A stretch of DNA of 64,000 nt from Symbiodinium natans (lineage: Eukaryota > Sar > Dinophyceae > Suessiales > Symbiodiniaceae), in the NCBI GenBank assembly GCA_905221605.1, contig CAJNDS010002239.1:157501-221500 (forward strand). The letters run 5' to 3'. The translations under genes were made by a program, and so were the position numbers. Shown in pieces: positions 11,387 through 22,644 of the stretch (the stretch's first letter is position 1; each line of letters begins with the position of its first letter). The notes beneath the pieces were generated by a model that did no database searches, was not told where the DNA came from, and saw nothing but the letters and a program-made list of their open reading frames with translations.

Positions 11387-12240
11387 GGTTTAGGGCTTAG
11401 GGCTTAGTGTTTAGGGTTTAGGGTTCAGGGTTTAGGGTTTAGGGAAGACACAACACAGGTTTTCAGGGCTTGTCATAGGGTGTTTAGGGGTTTTCAAGGC
11501 TTGTTATGGGGTTCAGGGGTTTAGAGTTTGCCGGGTGTAGGGGTTTATAAAGCACAGGTTTTCAGGGCTTGTAATAGGGTGTAGGGGTTTATAGGGTGTA
11601 GGGACAATGGCCTTTTGGACGGTTTCGAGTCTCGAGGTCTTGTTGCGGGGGTGGGTGGGGGGGGGCGGGGCGGTGCTTTTCATTGGACCCGGACTATAGG
11701 CCCTTAAGCCAAAAACCCTGAAAACCCCAAAGCCCTAAAAGACCCTTAGAGAGTTCCAAAGAATCCAAAGCAACTTCAGCAAGCCCTCAAAACCCCATGG
11801 CGACCGCTGCATGATTCGAAAGGCGGCGGCAGAGAGAATCATCCGCTCCTTGAGGGTGGAAGACAGGACAGGACTTCCCAAAAATGTGGGATTTGGGGTT
11901 CCAAGACTTTTGGGGATTTAGGGTTTTTTGGGGTTTGTTGGTGGGTTTTGGGGGTTTAGGGTTGCGGGTTCTTGCAAGTGGGGGAGCATGTGAGAGGTTT
12001 TGGGGTGTCTGGCTTTAGGGCTTCCGGGGGTTTCAGGTTTTGGGGTTTAGGGTTTAGGGGCCTTTGGGACTACGGGCTTTTGGGAGTTTTTCGGTCTTGG
12101 GGCCTTCAGGGCTTCAAGGGCTTCGGGGGTTGTTAAGGCCTCCTCGTGGGCCCATGTTCCTCTCTAACTGCAAAAGATTTGCAGGTGTGAGGTTAGGTAC
12201 CTAAACCCCTCATAGCCCTACTGCTGGCCACTGAATCTAG

Positions 12241-12310
12241 GTCAGCGTTGATGAAGGGGCTTTCCGCAGCTTCATGTCGCAGGGCTTCGGCCGACGGCTT
12301 GCTCCTGAAC
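12241..12310 (+). other. Candidate micro-exon
   Basis: Follows GAATCTAG|G and reads VDEGAFRSFMSQGFGRRLAP before a short CCCTAAA tract. Unrecognised. It may belong with the island at 12432, separated by a C-rich intron-like stretch. Confidence 0.35.
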
Positions 12311-12431
12311 CCTAAACCCTAAACCCAACCCCCCACCACCCCGCCCCCCCCACCCCCCTTTTCTAGGACCCCCCCAAAAAAATCCAAATTGAAAAAACCC
12401 TCTCAGCTCCTCCCCCTCCTCCCCCCCCCAG

Positions 12432-12531
12432 GATCCACTTGATTTCCTGCCACAGCTTCGCGCGACTGGAGTTTCAGCATGGCCACCTTGGCCAGAAGGC
12501 CCACGAAAACGCATTGGCTTTTCTTGGCGGG
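12432..12531 (+). other. Candidate micro-exon after polypyrimidine tract
   Basis: A textbook acceptor: about 30 nt of C/T, then CCAG|G. The open frame reads DPLDFLPQLRATGVSAWPPW and continues to a G-rich repeat. Of all islands, this one has the clearest splice-site context. Confidence 0.45.
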
Positions 12532-13242
12532 GGGTTTGGGGGGGATGCAGGGCTTTATAGGTCTTAGGGTCAGTTATAGGGTTGAGGGTTCAGCGTTGCC
12601 GGCTTTTCTTGGGGGGGGGGGGTTCGGGGGGGATGTGGGGCTTTGTAGGGTTTGGGGTTCAGGGTTGCCTTGACTCGAAGGCCCACGAACGCCGCCGTTT
12701 AGTTTTCTTTCGTTTTGTTTTGTTACATACATCTATGTGTGTGTATATATTTTTACTATTATTATTATTATGATTATGATTATGATTATGAGGATGCTGA
12801 TGATGATGATTATTGTTACTATATTTTTTGTTTGGGGGGGTGGGTGGGGGTTTAGGGTGTTTAGAGGGTTTAGAGGGTTTAGAGGGTTTCTTCAAGAATT
12901 CCGGGCGAGGGCTGTGCGGGGCCTATAGTGTCTAAGGCTCATTTAGCCCTTAGGCCCCATGTCTGTCAATGGGGGCTAAAGGTTGAGGGATGTTGAGGGC
13001 ATATCTTTGAGGATGGGCAGGGAGGCCTTCAAGGGCGTGGGCTGTGAATGGGCAAAAGGGCTCATCCACTCTAAACCCTAAACCCTAAGCCCTAAACCCT
13101 AAACCCTAAACCCGAAACCCTAAACCCTAAACCCTAAACCCTAAACCCTAAACCCTAAACCCTAAACCCCAAACCCCTAAAACCCTAAAACCCTAAAACC
13201 CTAAGCCCTAGGCCCTAGAGCAAGTTGAGAGTTTGCAGCCAG

Positions 13243-13323
13243 GAGCAGCTTCTACAGAAGCTGCGGCAGCTGTCTGCTAAGACAGAGACCGCAGCCCGCC
13301 TCGGTCTCAGTGGCATCTGGTGA
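13243..13323 (+). other. Candidate terminal micro-exon
   Basis: Follows TTTGCAGCCAG|G. Reads EQLLQKLRQLSAKTETAARL with leucine spacing typical of a coiled coil, then TGA (13321-13323). Unrecognised. Confidence 0.4.
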
Positions 13324-13593
13324 CCTGGTGGTCTCTTTAAGTCGAAGAAGCATAGGTTTATGCAGACATTTATGTCTGTGTGTGTACATATATATATATA
13401 GAGAGAGATAGAACCCCCCTTTATGAAGCACCTATATACGTATATAGGTATATGTGTGGATGCTTAGAATCACGTATAACGTCGCAAAATATACGAATAC
13501 TGCTAGATTCTGTTCCTCCTGGTGGCTCGCCAGCTTTTTGGAAAGGTCTAGCTGAGATGGGCATTTTGCCCAAAATGGGGATCTCACCCATTT

Positions 13594-13795
13594 TACCCTA
13601 AACCCTAAACCCTAAACCCTAAACCCTAAACCCTAAACCCTAAACCCTAAACCCTAAACCCTAAACCCTAAACCCTAAACCCTAACCTAAACCCTAAACC
13701 CTAAACCCTAAACCCTAAACCCTAAACCCTAAACCCTAAACCCTAAACCCTAAACCCTAAACCCTAAACCCTAAACCCTAAACCCTAAACCCCCA
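13594..13795. repeat. Uniform CCCTAAA tract
   Basis: About 200 bp of nearly perfect CCCTAAA, with one short unit near 13685. One of the longest uniform heptamer tracts in this window. Confidence 0.97.
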
Positions 13796-13804
13796 AAGTA
13801 GTAG

Positions 13805-13893
13805 AATCCTGATGATCGGAACGCCCAAAGAGGGTACCCTCTGAGTCAGGACAGATGGACGGCAGCCTTGTCGACCAGGCATGGCATTTTCAG
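13805..13893 (+). other. Candidate micro-exon
   Basis: Opens at GTAGTAG|A and reads DRNAQRGYPLSQDRWTAALS, ending at TTTTCAG, where a TTTAGGG tract begins. Mixed polar and aromatic composition. Unrecognised. Confidence 0.4.
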
Positions 13894-14291
13894 GGTTTAG
13901 GGTTTAGGGTTTAGGGTTTAGGAACTGGTGATGTAGTTCTTGCACTGCAAGTAAACTCCTCATGAAACCCTAAACCCTAAACTTAAACCCTAAAACCGCA
14001 GCTAGGGGTCAATACGGGCAGCGCAGAGTTTAGGTGGGGACGAGGGAGGCGCCAAGTCCTGTCATGTTGCGCTGGCTTGCAGTCATGGGAGCTCCCTTAC
14101 CCCCAAACCCCAAACCCCAAACCCCAAACCCCAAACCCCAAACCCCAAACCCTAAACCCTAAACCCTAAACCCTAAACCCTAAACCCTAGACCCTAGACC
14201 CTAGACCCTAGACCCTAAACCCTAGACCCTAGACCCTAAACCCTAAACCCTAAACCCCAAACCCTAAACCCTAAACCATAAACCCTACCAG

Positions 14292-14389
14292 GACATCAGC
14301 AACATCAGCGATGGCCTTCGACTTGCGGAGTCGGATTCCCGGATTCTGCGTGAGGCTCTGGCCATCCGAGCCGATCTGCTTTTGCCAGG
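14292..14389 (+). other. Candidate micro-exon
   Basis: Follows ACCAG|G and reads DGLRLAESDSRILREALAIR, an amphipathic helical segment. It ends at TTTGCCAG|GGTTTAG, where the repeat offers a GT. A second frame on the minus strand is also open, so the strand is not certain. Confidence 0.4.
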
Positions 14390-14659
14390 GTTTAGGGTCG
14401 AGGTTTAGGGTTTAGGGTTTAGGTTTAGGGTTTAGGGTTTAGGTTTAGGGTTTAGGGTTTAGGGTTTAGGGTTCTGTGAAGCCCCCGGTATTTCCCCAAA
14501 AATCCCCCCAATTCAACACATCCGCCAACTGTGATGATCCTTGTCTATCGCAAGCCCTCCCCAAAAACAGAACTCCGAAACCTCCAAACCTAAACCCTAA
14601 AGCCCAAACCCTAAACCCTAAAGCGTAAACCCTAAATCCTAAACCCTAAACCCTTCAAG

Positions 14660-14732
14660 AGAATCCGCATGTCCCTACACCGAGGCACATCCTGGTGGGC
14701 CCCCTGGCAACGCCGCGCGTTAACACCAGCAG
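14660..14732 (+). other. Candidate micro-exon
   Basis: Bounded by CCTTCAAG and by AG|GTACCA, giving both acceptor- and donor-like edges. Reads PTPRHILVGPLATPRVNTSR. Unrecognised. Confidence 0.38.
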
Positions 14733-14879
14733 GTACCATTTGCCCTCGTTTTCTGGGTGTCGGGTTGAGGGAGTTTAGGGAGGTTTTAGGGAGTGTAGTG
14801 ATTAGGGTTTACGGTTTGGGGTCGATTGGTTTATTTAGGTAAAGAAGGCCTTGCCATGTGACATCTCCTCTTTCTTCAG

Positions 14880-14972
14880 CGTTGTGGCCTCACGCGCTTA
14901 TGGCGCAGCCACCTCGCTAAGCGACCAAGCCCCCAACGCTGGAAGCATCGACCTTGCAATCCTTTTCTTTTC
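14880..14972 (+). other. Candidate micro-exon after CT tract
   Basis: The acceptor context CTCCTCTTTCTTCAG|C is strong. The frame reads ASRAYGAATSLSDQAPNAGS and on to about 14970. Unrecognised, but among the best-supported islands. Confidence 0.45.
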
Positions 14973-15059
14973 GGGTTTAGGTTTAAGGGTTAAGGGTTAA
15001 GGGTTAAGGGTTTAGGGTTTAGGGTTTAGGGTTTAGGGTTAGGGTTTATCTTCTTGCAG

Positions 15060-15152
15060 GAGGGCGATACTTTTCTCGGATGGCCTCTTCACCGGGCCAT
15101 CTTCGCGAGGATCCTTGGCTGGTGTGGCGTTCTAGGGGAAGTCGCTGGCTGA
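15060..15152 (+). other. Candidate terminal micro-exon
   Basis: Acceptor context TATCTTCTTGCAG|G directly after a TTTAGGG tract. The frame reads GDTFLGWPLHRAIFARILGW and ends at TGA (15150-15152) before a CCCTAAA tract. Strong coding look; unrecognised. Confidence 0.45.
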
Positions 15153-15479
15153 CTAAACCCTAAAGCCTAAAGCCTAAAGCCTAAACCCTAAACCCTAAAC
15201 CCTAAACCCTAAACCCTAAACCCTAGACCCTAAACCCTAAACCCTAAACCCTAAACCCTAAACCCTAAACCCTAAACCCCAAACCCTAAACCCTAAACCC
15301 GTCCATGCTCGCACTGGGGACTTGCGGATGTGCATAACTTGCTTCTGTCTGCAGCCAGCTTAGCATCACCGCAGGAGGAAGGGCTCAGGATTCAGGATTC
15401 TAAGCCCCGCACCCTAAACCCTAAACCCTAAACCCCAAACCCCCAAACCCCAAACCCTAAACCCTAATTCTGTTCACAG

Positions 15480-15588
15480 GGGCCGTGTAGGGATCCGTGC
15501 GGCTCTCATCGTTGTTTGAGTTCGCGTCTTCGCCCTCAGATGATGCGCTCTTCGACGCCATCGCTGGGGCAAAGGTTGCCGGAGCCGC
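15480..15588 (-). other. Candidate micro-exon, minus strand
   Basis: Read on the minus strand, AAACAGACAG|G (acceptor) is followed by an open frame including MASKSASSEGEDANSNNDES, then Pro/Thr-rich residues up to a CCT|GTGAAC donor-like edge. Being on the opposite strand to nearby islands, it would belong to another gene. Confidence 0.42.
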
Positions 15589-15720
15589 CTGTCTGTTTAG
15601 GTTTTAGGGTTTAGGGGTTTAGGGTTTAGGGGTTTAGGGTTTAGGGTTTAGGGTTTAGGGTTTAGGGTTTAGGGTTTAGGGTCAGCACTGGAAAGCTCAG
15701 GGTTCTACTATAGGGTTCAG

Positions 15721-15775
15721 GGAGGACTTGGCTGCGAAGAGGATCCTTTTGCATGCCAACTCCAGAGAGTATAAG
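15721..15775 (+). other. Candidate micro-exon
   Basis: Between GGTTCAG and AAG|GTTCGAG. Reads EDLAAKRILLHANSREYK. Short, with exon-like edges on both sides. Unrecognised. Confidence 0.35.
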
Positions 15776-16099
15776 GTTCGAGTTTAAAGTTTGAAGGTTT
15801 CAGGGTGTAGAGTTTTAGGGTTTCAGGGTTTAGAGTTTAAAGTTTAAAGTTTAAAGGCTAGGGGAGTTTAAAAGTTGAAATTTAAGGGTTTCAAGGTCTC
15901 GGGTTTGAGGTTTCAGGCTTTGGGGTTTCGGGTCAAGTCGTCGCAGCTTCCCTGGCGAGCGCTGAACCCCTCCAGTTTAAACCAACAACGGCACCCTTCT
16001 TGTTCCTAGGCTACTCTTGGGCCTCTAAACCCTGAACCTAAACCCTAAACCCTGAACCCCAAACCCTCAACCCTCAACCCTCAACCCTAAACCTTAAAC

Positions 16100-16260
16100 C
16101 CCAAACCCCAAACCCCAAACCCCAAACCCCAAACCCCAAACCCCAAACCCCAAACCCCAAACCCCAAACCCCAAACCCCAAACCCTAAACCCTAAACCCT
16201 AAACCCTAAACCCTAAACCCTAAACCCTAAACCCTAAACCCTAAACCCTAAACCCTAAAC
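16100..16260. repeat. CCCCAAA then CCCTAAA tract
   Basis: The left half is a uniform CCCCAAA variant and the right half canonical CCCTAAA, with a sharp switch near 16183. A similar CCCCAAA block is at 14101-14150. Sharp boundaries suggest separate local expansion of each variant. Confidence 0.95.
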
Positions 16261-16263
16261 GAG

Positions 16264-16371
16264 AGAGCTGATGCCTTCAGTTCTCCACCTCCGTCGTGGG
16301 CCTCGGCACCGGAAGGGCGATGGACCGGTGGCTGCTCGAACAGGCTGCCAAGGCTCGCAGAAGGAATTGCT
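16264..16371 (+). other. Candidate micro-exon
   Basis: Open island reading DAFSSPPPSWASAPEGRWTG, ending at GCT|GTAGGG at the start of a TTTAGGG tract. Unrecognised. Confidence 0.38.
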
Positions 16372-16625
16372 GTAGGGTTTAGGGTTTAGGGTTTAGGGTT
16401 TAGGGTTTAGGGTTTAGGGTTCAGGGTTCAGGGTTTAGGGTCTTCTTCACTTCTTAACTCTTTTGCGATGCAGTACATAGAGGCCAGACACACATTTTTC
16501 GGCTTCGAATTTCGGGCATTAAGGGCTTTCGAAAGCAGATGATTTTCGGGGTAAACTGTATTGGGTTTGCAGGGATTGTAGGCTTAATAGGGCGTATAGG
16601 TTTTGGGGTTTAAAGATTTTAGGGT

Positions 16626-19600
16626 GTGCCGCTACGCAAGAATTCGCCTCCGAGCCGGCGTGAGCGGTCTCCCCTTCGTCATGCTTCTGTTCCTTCGTCT
16701 TGTTCCGGAGTAGGGGCCCCCTGTAATGGGCAAGACAGCCAAGCCAGTGGTTCTCGGAGGACAGACAAGCGAGCTGGCAGGTCTATTGTCCTGTCATTGG
16801 TTGCCAGTGCAGTGACCCCTCCCGTAGCCCAGGATGGGCCAGTGATGCCACCATGCGCTCGCACATCGACTCCCATTTGGCTGGAACGCTTGCTGGGGAA
16901 GTCCCGGCTGCTTGGATGGAGTCCCGGCAACGCATTCGTTGTCCGTGTGTGGCCTCAGTGTCTCAGAGCGTTTTGGAGTGCATCCCACATGTCGGCCTGA
17001 AGCGCGCGCCGCTGCCGTGGACGGGGACAGCCCCATGGAGGTGGATGGCCTGCCTTTGCCCGCGTTGGAGGAGATACAGTCCGCCCGGACGCCCACTCTT
17101 CGGCATGTGCCCACAGCGGCTCGACACACCTGGGCTCAGGTCTTGACTCGTGCCTTAGCTGCTGTGGCCCATCACAATGATGAAAGGTCGTGGCGTGAAC
17201 TACTCATGCTTCCTCAATGTGTCCTTTCTGCTCCCCCACGCGGGGCCGCAAACATAAAAGGGCAGCTGCTGCGTTCACTCTGGACCGCTTGCAGCGCTGG
17301 CAAGAGGGGGAGCACATGGCCCTCTGGCACACTCGCCCGGTGCACCAGCGCCGCACGGGCACTCCCCCCACCCCTGAAGAGAGACGGGACATGGCTGTAG
17401 CTTTCGGGCGTGAAGGTTTCGACAGAAAAGCGTGCGCTGCTCTCATGTCCCCGGGGCTTTGCCCGCCCAATGCTGAGACCGTGCGCTCGCTGGAAGCTCT
17501 TCACCCTCAAGGGCCACCTCCTTCGGAGCGGCTTCTCCAGGACCTGCCACTTCCTCCTGACATTGCCCCCGAGCTGGTTGCGAGGTCATTGCGAGCTTTT
17601 CCTGCTGAAACGGCGCCAGGCCCCACCGGGCTGCGCGTCCAGCACTTGCGCGAGGCCTGCCTTGCGGGCGCTGCCGACAACCTGCTCGCGCAACTGGCCG
17701 CCGTGGTGCAGCTCTTGGCGCAGGGTCGGGCCCCTGCCTTTGTGGCTCCTGTTCTTGCTGGCGCAGGTCTGGTTGCTCTTCCCAAACCTTCTGGAGGGGT
17801 GCGCCCAATAGCTGTGGGTGAGTTGCTGAGACGTCTCACAGGGAAATGCCTCATGGCATTGGTGCAGGATGATGCTAGGACCCACTTTTGGCCGGCGCAG
17901 GTTGGTGTGGCCGTGAAGGGCGGTGCTGAGAAAGCCATTCACACTGTGCGCGCCTGGGCCAAGCGTCACGCCGGCTCCTCCAGCAAGGTTTTGGTAAAGC
18001 TTGACTTCAGCAACGCTTTCAACAGTGTAAGCCAGGAGGCTGTCCTTCACCAAACCACTGCCAACTTCCCCGCCATGGCCAGATGGGCTGTCTGGTGCTA
18101 CCGGCAGCCTACGCGCTTGCAGTTCGGAGAGCGCACCCTGGTGAGCTCGTCCGGAGTCCAGCAAGGCGATCCCTTGGGCCCCTTGCTGTTCTCTGCTGCT
18201 CGCAGCCGGTGGCTTCGGAGCTGCGCGCCTGCCCCCTGGACATTGCTGTTCATTTTCTGGACGATGGTATCTTGGCTGGGGATATTCCCGCGGTGGGGGC
18301 TGCCTTGCTACAAGTTCAGCGCCGCGCTGCGGAGATCGGGCTTGCGCTGAACCTTGCCAAATGCGAGGTTGTGGTCTGCGGGCCAGTGCCGGCTGCTGCT
18401 TTGAGCGCCAACTTCCCGTCTGCTATGTTGCGAAAACACGACGGCGCCAGCAAGGTCCTCGACAATTTCGAGTTCCTTGGAGCGGCCATTGGGAGCGATT
18501 CCTTCGTGAATGACCACACTGGACAGCGTGCCGCCAAAGCTGCTGAGCTTTTAAACGCCTTGGCTGACTTGGACGACCCCCAAGTGGCTTTGCGCCTCCT
18601 TCGCGCCGGTGCTGGATACACTCGGATGGTGCACAGTATGCGCTGCAATCCTCCGCATGCCCAACGCGGCGCCCTGGATGGCTTCGACGACATGGTAAGG
18701 CGCTCCTTTGCCAGTTTCACCGGCATCCACCCAATGGCTGCACAGTGGCGACAGGCGGGGTTAGGCTATGCGCGAGCGGGGCTGGGACTCCGCCGCACTG
18801 TCGGGCACGCTCCCGCCGCCTACTTGGCCTCTTTAGGGAAGAGCTTGTCTGCTTGTGTTGAGCTGGACCCATCCTTCTCCGGCAACGACCTGCTCAACGA
18901 CCCCGATGTGGTCCAGGCGCTCAACGCCCTCAATGCCCAGCTCCCGGGTCATCGAGCCCTTACCTTGGAAGCTGTCACGGGCAGCAGCCAGCGAGACCTA
19001 TCGCAGCACATTGACTCGGCGGAGTGGGATGCCACTGTTAGCTGCTGACACGGCTACCCGGGCGGCTCTTTTCTCGGAGGCCGGAGCTGGGGCCCGCGCC
19101 TTCCTCGCCGCGCTACCGGCCGGGAAAGCGCGCGTGGAGCCAGCCATCTTCACTACTGAGTTGGGGGTCCGGTTGGGCGTCCCTGAAGCCGCTGAAGATG
19201 TCTGGTGTCCACGTTGCGATGGTATCCTGGACTCCTGCGGACACATGCCGCTATGTGTGTAGCCGGCGGGGAACGCACGCAGAGGCACAATGCCGTCCGT
19301 GACCTAGTCTGCAATTGGGCGGAGCGGGCAGGGTTGCGACCCGAAAAAGAAAAGACTGGGCTGTTGCTCCCGCAGTGCCCGGACGACACTCGCTCTGCTG
19401 GCAGACGCCCTGCTGATGTTTACTTACCGGCCTTGGCCGGGTCTCCTGCTGCACTTGACTTCGCCGTCACGGCGCCACAGCGACAGGAGACCCTGGCCAA
19501 GGCCAGTAGGGAAACAGCTGCAGCGGCTGCTGACTACGCCAGGCACAAAGAGAACCACCTCAACACTGCGCAGTGCTGCGAGGCCCAAGGCATAGTCTTG

Positions 19601-19800
19601 TGCCCATGGTGGTAGAAAGCACCGGCACGTGGGACAAGGGCGCCGAGGTCGTACTTAAGCACTTGGCTCGGGCTGTAGCGGCTCGGACAGGTGTGGAATC
19701 GGCCACGACTCACGCGGCCTTGTTTCAGGAACTGTCTGTCACGGTGCGGTCCTGGCGCGCCCGGGCGGCCCTGCGCCGCCGCCAGGAGTTGGTGGAGTGA
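16626..19800 (+). pseudogene. Decayed R2-like non-LTR retrotransposon polyprotein
   Basis: The remains of one long reverse-transcriptase protein, now broken by about five frameshifts (near 17240, 18200, 19040, 19257 and 19600). RT motifs are clear: PKPSGGVRPIAVGE near 17775, the first catalytic Asp in LVKLDFSNAF (~18000), SGVQQGDPLGPLLF (~18160) and FLDDG (~18255). The C-terminal part has a CCHC-type knuckle (CPRC...CGHMPLC, 19207-19258) and then RPADV and LDFAVT (19405-19475). That matches the restriction-like endonuclease of R2-type elements; no apurinic-type endonuclease is seen. Islands of telomere-like repeat flank it. Old copy or uncorrected indels are both possible. Confidence 0.8.
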
Positions 19801-20195
19801 ATGGGGATTGGCACTGGTTGTGGATGTACCACACAGATCCGTTCGGAGGCCCCCATAACGATGATGAGGCGTACACCTGCCTGGTATCTGCTTGGGTCCG
19901 GTCAGGTTCTTCTTGCGTCGCGTTACGGCCCATTGGCAAGCGTGGTGCTTGAGATCTCGCGGGACGCCGGAGACTCACGCAGGTGTCGGGGGCCTCGCCC
20001 TACGGCCGTCCATGTTCTCTGGGATGGACGCATCCTGCATCACCGGGTGTCGGACGCAGCTGGGCCTGTAGCTCTAGTGCTGCCGTGTTGTCCCCCTGTT
20101 TGCTACACTCGAATAGAGGCCGCCCGCAATTGAAGATCGACCCCCCCAATGCTGCCATTTCCTCCAGCCCCCCTGCGCGCGACCCTGAAGCCACA
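16626..20195 (+). mobile_element. R2-like retroelement remnant
   Basis: Unique GC-rich block between telomere-like tracts holding the broken polyprotein and about 400 bp of downstream sequence that may be its 3' UTR. I could not identify target-site duplications or an exact 5' end. The first 280 bp (16626-16910) show no domain. Confidence 0.65.
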
Positions 20196-20892
20196 CACCC
20201 CTAAACCCTAAACACCCAAAACCATAAACAAGCCCTAAACCCTAAACCCTCGACCTCGAAAGTCCAAAAACTCAACATTCATCAAGAATATTCTAGGGCC
20301 TTAAAACCCCGAATCCTCAGACCTTCGGCTCCTCTTACTCTCAAACTCCTCAACCCCCGAGACCTGGGCGCCGAAATATCTCCACACCCCTACACCCCCC
20401 CCCCAGAACCCCCTAAATCCCCACCCCAAACCCTAGCCCTAAACCCTAAACCCTAAACCCTAGACCCTAAACCCTACACCCTACACCCTACACCCTACAC
20501 CCTAAACCCTAAACCCTAAACCCTAAACCCTAAACCCTAAACCCTAAACCCTAAACCCCCAACCCCCAAACCCACAACCCTAAACCCTAAACCCGAAACC
20601 CCCTGAAAAGCCGGGCACCATGCCTCAGCTTTCCACGCAGGCGGGCCATGGCGAGTTTCTGGCCCTCTCGAGCCCTGCATCATTCGACCAGGCTCGCAGG
20701 GTTTGAGGGTTTGGGAATTAGGGTTCAGGGTTCAGGATTTAGGGTTTAGGGTTTGAGGGTTTGGGGGTCAGGGGTTTGAGGGTTTGGGTTTGGGGTTCAG
20801 GGTTTTGGGTTTGGGGTTTGGGGTTCAGGGTTGAGGGTTTAGGGTGTAGGGTTTCGGTTTTAGGGTTTACCCCAAACAGGGTTGGACCCCTT

Positions 20893-21156
20893 TTATCTTT
20901 TGGGGCGGTTGGGGGGGGGGGGGGGGCACAGGGGGTTCCCGTCAAGCCTCAGGGTATCTCGGGGGTGCAGTAAGGTTGCCCCCTCTGTTTTTGAGGAAGC
21001 CTCCCACTTGATTTGCTTACCCGTGGGCCCGTCACAGCCCTTGTGACGGCCCATGTTGCTTGGGGTTCTTCCTGCGAGCTGAAATCCTACGTTCATTTCG
21101 ACTTCAGCAACCTTCGTCGTAGTGCAGCAACATGAATTAAAGTCCCCACCATCCAT
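20893..21156 (-). other. Candidate exon island, minus strand
   Basis: The minus strand is open for about 87 codons. The upstream half reads EMNVGFQLAGRTPSNMGRHK and looks protein-like; the last ~15 residues are Pro-rich translation of a poly-G run and are doubtful. Part of it (20974-21012) also occurs near 23303, which argues for a dispersed repeat instead. Confidence 0.25.
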
Positions 21157-21227
21157 CCCCCGGCACTCCAGGCCGCAGATCCTAAAATCCTAAACCCCAA
21201 ACCCTCAACCCTAAACCCTACCCTCAG

Positions 21228-21313
21228 AGGTCGTGGCAATGGCAGGCCCGGGGCACTACCCGACGCTCGGAGAGGTTGGCTTCTCCCGCATGTCGCTGTG
21301 GAAGCTGATGTAG
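21228..21313 (+). other. Candidate terminal micro-exon
   Basis: Follows CTACCCTCAG|A and reads MAGPGHYPTLGEVGFSRMSL, then TAG (21311-21313). Acceptor, composition and stop fit a last exon. Unrecognised. Confidence 0.42.
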
Positions 21314-22644
21314 GCATCGCAAAGTAGGTTCAAGTTTCAGTACGATTTATCAGAAAGGTCGGTTGCTGATTCCTTTTTTTTTTCTGTCCCTTCTTATGGC
21401 TCTGAGGACCTATGCCTTCGATGTGACACTTCGCCTCTCAGTCTCCCACGGTGCACGCCTTGTCCGCAGCTATGGACACAGGCGCTGGGGTGGGGGGAAG
21501 GGGAGGAGGTTTAGGGTTTGGGGTTTAGGGTTTAGGGTTTAGGGTTTAGGGTTTGGGGTTTAGGGGAGCAGACCCAGCCGGGGCACAAGCGGGGCAGGCT
21601 TCAGGTCTCGTTTGGGATGCAGGGCTCAGGGGGTTACGACCTGCGCTCGACGCCCTCTGTTTTTTCATCCCCAGCCCTTGGCGCTCGGGAGACCTCAGGG
21701 TTAGGAGAACCCATGCCGCCCCGATCCCCCTAGACCCCAACACCTAAGCCGCTCAATAAAACTTTCAATCCAAGACCCGAAGCCCCTAAACCCACAAACC
21801 CCAAGACCCCAAAACCCGCAACCCCGAACTCCCAGTTCCGAAACCCCAAACCCTAAACCCTAAACACCCAAAAATATTCTAAAGCCCTAAAGCGGCTGTG
21901 CTTTCAGAACGTCATGGGCCCTTTTCTTGGTTCCGCTGCGGAAAAATACTAAGCCCTAAGCCCCAAAGTGGGGTAATAAGTGGGGTTCCCTAAACCCCAA
22001 CCCCAAACCCCAAACCCCAAACCCTAAACCCTAAGCCCTAAACCCTGAACCCTAAACCCTAAACCCTAAGTTAGATCAATCTCCAGCTCATGTGGAGGCG
22101 GCGTGGCAGTCTTCAGCGCAGCCTGCCTTGCAAATGGCGGAATTCGGGATGGGGGGGGCGGGGGTGGGGGGTGGGGGGGTGGGGGTTCTACCCTGACTCC
22201 CGCCACCGTCCGGCCCCCCCTCAAAGAAAAGCAGTAGCAGGAATAGCGTGGTATACCAACAACATTAAGTTGCAGTATATGAGGGTTGTATTCAAAGGTC
22301 CCTGGTCTTCGTTTTTGGATGGAACGCCTATGTCCTGGCATATGGGTGATCCCCGAAGTGATGAGGGACCTTGGGGTTTCGGGTTTTGGGTTTGTAGGGG
22401 CTAGTTAGGTATAAAGGGACTTTGAGCCCGGGACAGATGCCACCCAGGGCCTTACTTGGCACTTCGAGACATAGAGCCCCAACTTTCGCGTGAAGGAAGA
22501 TTGCGCGTATGTTTATATGCGCATCTCCTTACATATGTTACATACACACACGTACACATTTCTGTATATTCGTACACCTAGTTTCTCACGCTACAGAAAA
22601 CATGTCCTAGTGTAGCATAAAAGAATTCGAAGCAGATTTTTGGT

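Larger units (their letters stand above)
7650..16620. repeat. Telomere-like mosaic, block 2
   Basis: Tracts in both orientations: 7660-7805, 8820-8945, 9078-9175, 10500-10560, 11125-11270 (degenerate), 13070-13215, 13596-13795, 14100-14285, 14398-14475, 14985-15050, 15158-15302, 15600-15685, 16020-16260 and 16375-16440. Microsatellites occur at 12740-12820 (ATT/GAT) and poly-C or poly-G runs at 9377-9392, 12340-12360 and 12608-12622. Unique islands with coding character are listed separately. The remainder (7806-8000, 9540-9900, 11400-12230) is degenerate repeat or featureless. Confidence 0.9.
20195..22490. repeat. Telomere-like mosaic, block 3
   Basis: CCCTAAA tracts at 20425-20600 and 22000-22070, TTTAGGG at 20730-20870 and 21510-21560, and degenerate C-rich repeat elsewhere. 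Unique islands: 20975-21180, 21228-21313, 21570-21740 and 22080-22330. Poly-G/C runs occur at 20908-20923, 22150-22190 and 22212-22222. Confidence 0.88.
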
